From positions 88,257,838-88,321,837 of the forward strand of contig OY754339.1 in NCBI GenBank assembly GCA_963573305.1: a stretch of 64,000 nt of DNA, written 5' to 3'. Below the pieces are notes generated by a model. It had not been told where the DNA came from. It saw only the letters and a list, made by a program, of their open reading frames with translations, and did no database searches. The position numbers were made by a program, and so were the translations under genes. The DNA is from Pyrrhosoma nymphula (taxonomy: Eukaryota > Arthropoda > Insecta > Odonata > Coenagrionidae). Each line of letters starts with the position of its first letter. The first letter of the stretch is position 1. Below are positions 12,301-24,300 of the stretch, piece by piece.

Positions 12301-15300
12301 ACTAAAATTTTGTACAAAATTCTTCAACAAGGCACACAAGGGTTTTCTGAAACAAGTGCTCTTATGCAATAATGGAGCACTAAAAAATTGTCATACACAG
12401 GCTGAGTCATGAGGTTTTTAAAAACTATGGGGCCAGAATAAAGCAATATTTGCCTGAACTCCGTTGCCTTAAATCTCGTATACTCCTTCAAGGAACGAGG
12501 TTTCCTAGCAAAGTCATGCCAACATATAAAAGGAGCAATTCTGATGAGCTCCCCAGACAACTTTTCAATCAAAAAATAAGATAATTGTACATTTACGTTA
12601 CCTTTAAACATTAGGTGGACCCCAAAACCCCTCACCTCATGACCCCAAAACATACGAGGTGCATGTACTCGAAGGGAAACTTAGACACCATATGATTTCC
12701 CACTCCTAACAGTCTTGTCAACAGGGAAACACCAGTGTGATAAAGAGGGTCCAAGACACCTGCATCCGAACGAAGAGTGGCAGTGTTTTCCAAATAGCAC
12801 ATTCGACGCTTGTAACGAGTGCCTGGAACCATGCACTTTCCACAACCGAAGTACCCCATGTGGCCTTTAATTTGGGTGACAAAGGCACGGGCTGGTGCAT
12901 CACAAATGAATCCTGTGATCTCAATGGTATACACTTTACCCTCAAAATTAAATCCACTGGTCTGAAGGTTATTTGCTTCCTCAATAAATTTAGAGAGAAA
13001 GGAGTCTACATCACAAGGCTTCTCGTATCCATGATACAAACCAATAACAAACACCTAGCAACCTTTAAAATTACTAAGGCCACCTAAAATCGGCCAAAAC
13101 TGGTTACAGGAGCTCTTTGAGAGGGGTATTCCACCCAGATTAGGTAATTTGAATTGTAATATTAGCACGGCTTCTGAAGAATTTCCATTTCAAAAGCCCC
13201 ATTTGTAACATTTCCAGCCAAATGTGGTTGTAAGATTCTCTTCCCTCGATATCTAGCTCCACCGTTCGAGGTATTCAAAGTAAGGTGCGCAGGTAAGGTA
13301 ATCAGCAGGAAGAGGTTTTTCAAGGCAAGACATTTTCTTCAGAATCTATAAAAGAGAATTGACCTTTGAGTGCTCCACTTTCTCAGTAATTGCCCACTGG
13401 GCAAGTAACACACAAATATTGACGTCATCAGCACTGGAAGAAGAATCATTGGAGGTGTCTGAAGACAATTCAGCCGCATCACTGCAGTCAGACAAAACTC
13501 TACCCTCGAGCGCAGTACTTCCACCCTCATCAGCAGTAAATACATTTTCATTTGAACCCTCGTTCGCACATGATGCAACCTGCATTCTTGCCCCAACTTA
13601 ACTCAAAAGCCATCAGCGTGGATGCCTTTTCAACAGGGATTCAAAGCCTTTCAATCTATGAGACATAAAAGTGGCTCTTATACCAATGCCGTATTACATA
13701 AATATTACTCTGATTATATTTGAGAACTCGCAACAAATCAAGTGATCGCAATAGGATTATTCTGAAAAGAATTAATGAAGCGGGCATGAATATAAGCGGT
13801 GGCCCATCACCAACGGATTACATTAAAAAACTGATACTACATATGAAAACTTACCTTAACTTTTGAAGAAAGAAGTTGAATTGATACAGAATAATTGCTG
13901 TATTCCTCTTTGAACAGTAGCAAAGATTATATGCACGAACAGAATTGTAGAACTTGCAGAGCTACGTTGATCTCACAATTCTTAGAGTAACACACATGAG
14001 CTTCACCACCAACGCATCTATGATGATTTTTCCAAGAAACCACCGGGAGATATGAGGGACACGAGATACGATTGCGAGAAGTACGAGACCTGCAATATGT
14101 TTGCAAACCGCTTAAAATCGTTATATGTCACATATGCTTGGAAACGTTCTGAGAACGTTTTCGTTGCCAGAACGAAAACCGAATGAAAACGCTTTTGAGA
14201 CGATGCGATGAAAACATTCTCTTTTAGGAGCATGTACAAGGAAATGAAAACGTTCTCTACTAGGTTACTCTTGGTTTTCTGGGTAAAAATGGGATCTTCC
14301 TATTTGAGCACCAGGGAAAAACGTTTTGAAAAGGAAATGTGACGTGTGGGCACGTGGCAATGATCAATCTTGTTCAATGTACAATTTGAGAAAATTCTTG
14401 ACAGTTTCCATAAAGCAAAATGGGGGCTGAAAGTGACTCATCTTAGCACAGGGGTGGGGTGATAAGCTTAACCTCCATTGGAACAAAAAATAGCAATGGA
14501 AAAGGGAGAAAAGGAATAGGCGGAGAGGAAAAGAGAGCAGGAGACTTCACTGATGTCTCCACAGCAAAACCAGAACTGGTGATGACTACGAAGCAAGTAG
14601 GAAGTTGGCTAAAGAGCCAAATAACATCTTGCAACAAAACACACACGGCAATTGATGAGTACAAATAAGTACACATTATTTATGCAGTTAAAAAAATATA
14701 CAGACACACAAAAAAATGAAAAAGGAAGAAATGTCACAAAAATATAAGATGATTCAATGGTCAAGCCATCTTCGTTGGTTGTAGGGAACTGGTCTTTTGT
14801 TCGTTAGGGAAAAGGTAGAAAAGGAGAGGTGAGGATATTTTTGGGGATTGGTGAGGATGGAATGGTGGCTATTGTAGCTTACACTGAGCCTCATAATGCC
14901 TGAATGGCCTATTAATTTTATGGGACATTTTGCTAAGAGAGATTCATTGCCCTCACCTGATCTCCCATCTGAAGTGGTACACACACAGCATTATTCACAG
15001 CTCTGTCTTGGGATACGATCTGGCCAACATGCTCCCCTGTGTCAGTCTCATCTTCCATCAGTGATTCACTTGAGACATCCTCTTTTTTTATATCAATCTG
15101 GAAGAGAGAATACATCAATGAGTTCTGCTATGGGCAAATCCTCACAAACAATTCTAAAAAAAACAAGACAATTTTTTGAGATAAATAATGCTCCCTATTC
15201 AAAAGTAATACCCTAAATTAAAAACTACCGTATTTGCATGCATCTAAAACGATGTTTTTCCCTTCCGGGGTTCCAAAGGAAAGTCTAAAAGATCTTCCAA

Positions 15301-18300
15301 AGTTTGTCTTACATTCCGAAGCAAAATCCATGATTTTTTTCACATTGTGGATTTCGAAAAAAGGGGTTGTCTTAGAATCGAGTTCGTGCAAGTACGGTAA
15401 TTCACACTTCATGTCATTCCAAATTTGCACACTGGACTATGTATCATATGCCTGGAGATTTCATTGAAAAATGGAGTATATTTGTGAGAAGCTTGATAAT
15501 TCATAACCTGCCAAACTATGATAAGGAAGAATAATTGAGCTGTATAGTGCAACAACAGCTTAACCCACAATTTCAAGAATTTCTAGTTTCTTTTTATTTT
15601 TGACTATCTCAAACGCAGTGGCGGCTGGTGCAGAAGATCAGCAATGTGCTGCCCCCCCCCCCTCCCCTCGCCCCTCTACTGTCCCCCCCTCCCCTCCCCA
15701 CCCCCAAAATGAAATGTGTGGAAATATAAAATTTACTCAGTCAGTGACGAAAAAACAAGTCCATGCGCCTCTCCTTCCTACTACAGAATTTGTCAATCAC
15801 CCTGGCATTGAACCCTTGTGTGGTGGAGACCATCTTATTCTCAATGGAGAGCATTGCCAGTGCACTTAGCCGTTCCTGTGAGATGGTGTTCCGTAGGAAG
15901 GTCTTAATCGGTTTTAGCGATGAGAAACACCTCTCAGGCTCCAATGTTGTCATTGGTGTTGTTATTAATATTCTCAGAAGCTTCGTTATTTGGTAGAAGG
16001 TGCCTTGCAGATTGTCGTAAATAATGAACTACAGTAGTGGCACTGCTCCTGCTATATTCTTAAAATCTGGCCTACAATACAAAACCGATAGTTCTGTTTG
16101 AGTCTCTTTTTTCCAGAATGTTGTAGGCCCTGACTGTTATATCTTATTCTTTATCTGGAAACTGTTTCGAATATAGTTCGAAATTTGTGGAATTAAAAAG
16201 TTTTGCAGCTTCTAAATGATCCAAGGAATGGAAGCGATCTCGTGCTTCTCGCGCAATTCTGTCACATACTTCTTTGGCATCAGTACGTCGACATGATACC
16301 TTTCTACGTTTGCTTTCTGCTCCGCGTAATTTTTGAGGATTAACGCCAATATTTTCTGTCAAGTCCCTTATTCTGTTAACTTCATGAATGAAATTCAAAA
16401 CAGCAGATTTAACATTCACAACGTCAGCTGTTCTTGATTGTAGCTGACTGTAGAGGATATCCACATGTGGCATTAATTTATGGAAAAATTCGAGCCAGAA
16501 GATGAATCCCTCGTCTTTTAAAATGCGCCGAAGTTCGTTTGCTTTCAGGCAAGTTTTATTTGACGTGGTTTTCTCTAAGTTTAGCAAGCAGTCAAATAAT
16601 GAGTCCCTATATTTAAATACGGTGTTATCAGTGCGTGACTTGAAATTCCACCTGGTTGCTGATCCTCTTGGAATTCTCCGAGATGCGACAGAATCTAATG
16701 CAGACATTCTCTGCGGCAATCTTGAAAAAAGGCAGGGAACGCTGACAGATTTTCGAAAAAAACACTTGCCGAGTGATTTTGTGAGTTCCATTATTAAATT
16801 AAGTTGGTGAGCGTAACAATGGATGTAATGAGCGTTGGGTAGCAGGCTTTTATCTTTGCTTGCACTCCTCCTGTACCACCACTCATTACTGAAGCACCAT
16901 CATACGTCTGTGCAATGACAATATGCGGAGTGTCCTTAAGCATGCTGTCCATTTCATGATATATACATGATAGAAGATGCAGCTCACTCTGACCCTCTGG
17001 TTTAAAGAAACCCCAAAATCGCTCATAAGGAGCACCTTTCTTCTCATAACGAAACACCAACACCAATTGCGTCTGCTCATAAATATCGGATAGTCTCATC
17101 AGCCATGACACTCACGTAATCTCCTTGTCTTATTTCCTCTGCTATAACTTCTCTGCAGATTTCTAGCATGCAATCCAAAAGTTCATTTTGGATGGTTTTG
17201 GACGTCCCCTTGAAAACATTATTGGAGTCTATTTGCTCTTTAACTGCACTATCTATACTGGAAACTAAATCCACTAGGCCTAAGAACACACCAGGATTTT
17301 CGGAACTATCACTTTCGTCGTGGCCCCTCAAAGCTAACTCAAATGCTACGCAAAACTTTATGCAATCAATTATTCTTGAGAGCACATACCTGTATTTTCC
17401 ACTTGTTGGTTGTGCCTTTCTTTGTGGTAAGCTCGACTTAGTAACGTTGCTTTGTTAACAGTACCTAGAGGGCTCAGGGTTTAAGCATTAATAATATGTC
17501 TTTCACTGTCGTTGTGTTTTTTTATTAAAGCATTACGGTGTCCAAGGTCTTGAACACCAACTGTTCCCCAAGAGTCACTTTTGCCAAAGAGCAAACACGG
17601 AAAACAAAAAAGGGCGTTCCTAATTTCGCATCCACACACCCAATCATGCTCGTACACTTTCTTGTTTTATTTTCTAGTGTACTTGGTTTTTTTGAAGAAG
17701 TACTCTGAGTGATAACTAAGTCCAGGGTGGGTCTTCCTAACTCTTTAACTTTAATTTTTTCTTCTAAAGTTCAGGTGGAAAATGGAAAACACAACAGTTT
17801 TTCCACGGAATTATCCATGTTGAACTGTAACTAGATACACAGAACACGCAATGCTCACACCTTAAACTTAATCGATCATTCAAAAATACACGAGGCACTT
17901 ACTCCAGACCACGGTCGTGTATACTAGACAGTAGACACCAGACTGATCCACAGAACAAGTAGCTGACCTCGCAAAAATTTTCAGTGTTAGGTACCAAAAT
18001 AGGTAAATACATAAACTAAAGATGTACCGCAAGATGAGATTAGTATTTTCCCCTAATCATGATTTTTTTAATTAGAAAATAGAAAGGTATCAAAATCTAA
18101 GCTCCATTATCAGCATAAATATTATAACTTGGATAAAAAGTAGCAACAGAGTAAATAAGTTGGGAACCCTTCTAACGGGTAAACGTGTAGCTCCGTCTTT
18201 CCCAAGCCGCGCTTTTTAATCTTACATTGTCTTTACAAAGTCAAGTGTGGCAAGCGTTGTCACCCTGTGGCCAAAAGAAGAAATTGTCCCCGCTTGGGCT

Positions 18301-21300
18301 ACTGGAGGGGTAGCGCTGTCCGATGTACAGCACGCAATTTACGTAGCTCGCGCATGCGCAAAACCGCGTTTTCTACTCGATGAGGAGAATCCCTCCGAAT
18401 TCTTGCTGGCTGCGAACTCGCCAGCACACGCCGCGTGCTTACCCCTCGTACGAAGGGGAGTCGGGGAGGTTGGGGAGTTCTGAAGACTTCTCCGTGTTCA
18501 ATCGATGAGTAAAGCAAGCGTGCTCATATTGTTTCAGATAGGATCCTAGTAGGTGTCTTATTTTCAAATATTTAATGTGCTGCAGCTCTTCAGCACACAA
18601 GCACCAACCGCCACTGCTCAAACGTTATATTTCATGGTGCAACAAAGACCTCACCCAAATTCCATAATATACCAAGTTACAAATAAGAAATATTTCTTTT
18701 TTGCATTTATAATCTCATCATATTCAGAGCAACAATAGCCTAAAGTGTATGAGGGTGTTGTTGCTCTGATCAAAGAAGAACCTTTCCAGTTTTTGTTTAA
18801 GGTGGTTCCACCAGGACTGTGTGAGTCAAAACAAATACTAAATTCCACATTTTTATATTTTGTACAAAAATTCCTGTTTTCGCTGATGAAATGGGTTACC
18901 TATATAAAACCATAAGTAAGGTACAAAATATGCAGATTATACCACTAATATATTTTAAATGAGCACTTTTTTCCAGCCATAGGAGCCGACTGCAGCGCCA
19001 TTTCTAACGAATTATCGCATTTTGACTTCAGTTATGGCAGTAATTCCCCAATAACTATAAAAATAAGGTGGTGAGATGTCTATATTTTATTTTTATTCAA
19101 TTTATCTAATTATTTCCTACTTATAAACAGTTGTACGCGATAATGGCATTTATATTTTATGGAAAAATACTATTTTTCCCCACGTTTGTTTCCCTCATTC
19201 TCCCATTGAACACCATGTAATTTCAAGTTCAAATAGATGATAAAATAGAGTGGAAAGGTGACATTTTGTTGTTCATATCGGATAGAGGACAAGTTTTTCT
19301 ATAAGTAGACAGAATATGAATAAAATGACATTCAAGCGATTTTATGGTGGAACCACCTTAAGTACAGTAATTAAGACGAGGATTTATTTACCGGTGTAAA
19401 TATGGAAAAAAAGGTCACTACCAGTCCTTGATAAGTAAAAAAAATTGTATCCGAACGGTAGATCAATTCAGACAGCATAATACATGGATTTAAATAATTT
19501 ATTGCCTTACATTCCACCAGTGCATCATCAGTTCCAAGATAATTTAAATACCAACCCACAAGCACGAGATGACTCATTTGAATACGTAAAATTTGAAAAA
19601 TAAATAAATTTTAGGCATCGACTGTTTGCCCTAATCCACAAATGTAAAGGAAAATTATCAAAAACATCAAATGCAACAAAAGCCTAATCCACATTTATTT
19701 TGTTATTTATTGAGTCACATCTTTATTTTATCAAGTTTCATGTGGATATGTACATATTACTTATTGTAAATAATTTATCAAAACTGGTTATTTTATTTCA
19801 GTTAAAAGAAAAAAAAATGTTGATTTCTTTTTTCCTTAATATCTCAGAACTAACCGTGAGTGGGTTAGGCTGTTGTTGCGCTAAGCAGCTCAATTCAGGG
19901 TCTGCCAAAGACCAGAGACTATGTAACTCCAGGGTTCTTCCTGGTTTCAATCCAGGTCAACATTTCAATCGTTCCAGGTGAAAATTCTATTCTTTGGTGT
20001 GTACTTTAAAGAAAGTGAAAGAGAGAGAGATATGTCCTTCAACTAATGGACAATGGGGGAATAAAGTTTTCCCAAAAACAGAGCACCGCCACAAGGGGAA
20101 ATTGCTCACCATAGCTCTGGGGGAAAATCAGCTTCCTTTCAGATGGTATATTAGGTCTCGCCCGTGACTGGGGCCACTAATTACATACCTGCACACAATC
20201 AGAGCAGAAACAAATATTCCATCTTTCTCAGAATGACTTAAAAGAAAAGGACCAGAAAGTTTATTTTAGGGGCATAATTACCAAGATAACACAGCAAAAC
20301 ATGTACATATGGCATTAGTTCTGGTAAGGATGAGCATGAATTTTGATTCAACCCTTGCACATTACATGTAGTGTAAACAAATTTAACATGTGCACACTTC
20401 GTTGCAAGGGCTTAAATAATTTAATGAGATACTTCATATCACCTGGTATCCACATCATTGTATGTATCTACCTACAGGTATAAAGAATGTTCAATCACTC
20501 ACTCTTTTTAAGAGGAAAGTTTTTATATGTACTTAAATAAAAATGTTTTTACACTGTTAATGACTTCATAAATTAAGGTTAATATCTTAATATACAGTAA
20601 AACCCCCATACAACGAACACCCATACAGCGAAATTTTAAGGAAAACTCCCTATTTCGAAGTCATTGGCCCGGTCCCGGACCCTTCCAATGGACAATACAC
20701 GCAAAAAAACCTCCCGTAACGAACCTCTCTAACTACGAAAACTCCGTACATCGAAGTCTGCGCTTGGGCCCAAAACAAGAAAAGTGCCCCTCTAGAACGA
20801 ATTATTGAGAAAAAAAACGTAGCATTCTTCATTTACAGGTAATTTTTCAATAGACATTTACGTAATGAGCAGGAAGTTGAACCGCAGCGGAGAGTACCGC
20901 GTCTTAACCCTTCCGCTCCGGACTTCGAAAATGTTTACATCCGAGACCTACAGAGCAGAGGGCATGAAGGAAACTTGACGCTCTCGCTCGGTGAAGGCTC
21001 GTTTACACGTTTATTATGGTGGGAACCAGCAACTCTGATGGTTCCCACAATAAAAAACATGTAAGGGAAGCCAAAGCTCCGCTCCGCCTTAGCTGAGCCG
21101 GGTGATAGTTGGGTGGATGAGTAATGCACCAAGAGGGGAGGGGGAATACCAGTCAGTTCCAGCCGGCCAGACGTAACCCAATACAGAAAAATACTCTGAA
21201 AAGATCAGATCAGGGGGGCTATTCTCCACTCTCACTCATCCGCCCCACCTCTTTTGCGAAGGTGCAGGTGGTGAGGATGGAGCTCAATTTTCCCTTTTTA

Positions 21301-24300
21301 AATCGTATCAGATTACTTTCCCATATTGGGTTACATTCCCCAGACCCCTGAATGGGAGGAGCTCCATGGTTTCAAATTACCTTTCGGTATCCGATTTTAT
21401 TTTGGGAGAGGCTGTCGGTGATAAATTTTTTCATATTTATTTTCTTTGTTTTTCCTTCGTGGAATTATATGTTAAAATTTAATCTTTACTTTTCTATTCA
21501 AAGTTTTTTTTAATGAGTGGAAATATTTTTTTCGCGAATACCAATGGGCTTATTTTTTTTCTTTCCCGCGAAGTCAACGTAATTTCTTTGTTTCCCCATT
21601 CTTTCAGCACGCAAACTTCATTTGTTCCTTCATTTGCAAGACCTCCTGTTGATATTATAATTATAAAATAGTCTAAATAATTGTTACATCATTATTTATA
21701 AGACCCACGATCAAAGATCCCCGTTTTCTTGTATTGTTGTGCTTTGAAAAAAGGAGGGGAAAATGTGATCGGCTTATCTACTAATTTCTGTAATCGAATC
21801 ACCATTTCGCGATCTAAAGACGTACAAATAAATACATTGTAATAAGGCTCGTCGAGAAAGGCTCGTGTTTTAAATGGCGAGTGACCACTTGCAGATTATT
21901 TTCATTATTATATAATTATGATATCAACAGGAGGTCTTGTAAATGAAGGAACAAATCAAGTTTGCGTGGTGAAAGAATGGGGAAACAAAGAAATTTTGCG
22001 GGAAAGAAAAAAAAATAAGTCCTATGTTATTCGCAAAAGAAAAATATTTCCACTCGTTAAAAAAAACTTTGAATCCAATTTTATCTACTCTGTCCCCATC
22101 CCAAAGTAAAATCTAGAGTAACCTCTCTTCTCTATCCAAATATTGCTATTGCCGTCTTAACCTTGATGGATGTGGTCTGTTAACCGGCAAGTTTGCTCGA
22201 GATCGCCCTAATATTTGCTCGATTGCTTGAGGATACCTTTTTTCCCAGAAATCGCAGCCGAAAATGAGGGTGCGCCTCTGACACGAATTTTTTATCTGCC
22301 AGCCTTTGATCCTCGGTCACGATATGATCGGTGGGCTGCAGAGAAATAACGCGGCAGGGTGGTAGTGGCCACGAAACGAGCAGTGATTCGTCCTAAGATA
22401 AGTTCAGAATCTGAAATGGCAGTACATACTGTCAGAAGACAGAACGTTCTCGGCCGACATTTTACCACAGAATGAGAAGAACGGCACAAGAAATATTTAA
22501 TATCTGGGATTGGTGGCGAGCGGCACCTATGCCACTCACGTCTATCATGGCTGGGTTCGATTGTGGTCCATGTCAAACATTAGGAACATAAAACTCATCG
22601 TTGCCACTCTATCGCTTGCCTACCACCGCTCGTATCGTGGCCGCGGCTCGCGCCGCTCGTATCGTGCCCGAGGCAAGTCCCTCGAGAGCTGAGTGACCTT
22701 GGTGCTTAGCGTGAGTCATCAAGGGGAGGGTATCATTCGCTCGCTTGTTTACGGGGGATGCAGTTGCCTAATAACTTTAAAAACTTGTTGTTTGACAAGG
22801 CAAGCGTGTGGGGTGCAATTGGGGGACAGCGATTGGCCGCGCGACAAGTGCAAGCACTGGAATTTTCCACCCCCCTAACTTTCTCATTTTCTGTCACCAG
22901 ACAACTTTGAGTGACTGTATGCACCTGCCTTAAGCTCAACTGAGAGAATTCTGTGACTATTAACATTTGTGCATGCGTCAATATAGGTCAGTGTTGTTCC
23001 AAAATGAACAAGGGCAAAAAGTTGTGGTCTTTCACGGTAGTTGAAAAAATTAAAGCGCTTTAAGTCATCAAAGACGCTGAGGATGTAGGAAACCGCGCTG
23101 CCGGACTAAGGCATGATGTGCCGGAATCGTGCATTAGAAGATGGAGGAAGGATAAGGTTGCACTATTCATACCAATAGGGACAGAAGGTCTTTTCGGGGA
23201 AAATCTACGAGCTGTGACAGGACATGCGCGCGCGTGCCACCGTACTGCGACGCCCGTCTCACTAGTAAGTCAGCCGTTTTTATGTATGTACCTAAATCAT
23301 GATTTTTTTATTTTGTCATTCATTGAAGATTTTTGTTGGACCATATTGAAATATTAACTGCTTTAAATTCCATAGACAGTTATGATTTCTTTCAAAGTTT
23401 GACTTTTTTCAAGTTTTGATGTCGTATCTACGCCTTATCGTTCGTTTTTTACGCGGCTGACGCTGGGGTATTTAGAATTTAACGTGTTTGCATTCCCACT
23501 CGTCATCGTTTACAGCAAAATATAATTTGTAAAAGTTAACCACGTTTTAAAAGGCGACCTACAGCGACTATGACTTGTGCATTAGGAAAATGGTGGGGGG
23601 ATTCGGATTTATAAATCAGAGCTCGGTGCGACTGTCCGCACTTACCAACTAAACACGAATTGTAGCGAGGTCGGATTTGTTTTGTTTTAATGAATATCAA
23701 TTACTCCACACATTCCAAAGGACAATAAACAATGCAAGCACTGTAGGGCCTAGGCTACAAGTGAAAACTTGCCTCCGAGGTCCATACATGCTTATGGAAA
23801 ATACCGCGTAAATTATAAGAGAATATCGCTAGCGGCTTTGATAATGGCCGAAAATTCGAAGTTAGTCCCGCAACACCTCGCAATAGGAAAAAAAAGCCCC
23901 AAATTTTTTTCTTCAACTTCGACGCATAAAAAGAGGGGTGCGACTCTTACACGCGTTAACGGCATCGTCAATGCATTATCATCTGAGATTGCCATTGTGA
24001 CCTCAATGCATTGCCGACTGCCACGTTTTTACTCGTGGTAACTAACTCATCCCACCTATATTCCATCGTCGTTTATCGATATCTAGTATATTCTGGTCAC
24101 GAACATAGATATTTACCGGTATTTCAATGGGATTCCAACAGAGCATTTCATTTCGGAAGTATAAATGGGAATATGCCCTCTTTCAAGCAAAATTGCTGCA
24201 TAAAACTGCCATTTGATATTGACTTAAATTATTGCACTCTAAGAATAATATAGACTAGATACTCAAAAAAATTATGGAGCACTTTAAATATACGTAATCC

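Noticed and set aside
14130..14260. GAAnnTTC-like motifs resembling heat-shock elements
   Set aside because: Spacing between units is irregular and there is no promoter nearby.
22292..22692. Arg/Ser-rich frames in the GC-rich part of the pogo element
   Set aside because: They come from short CGCTCGTATCGTG repeats, without a domain.
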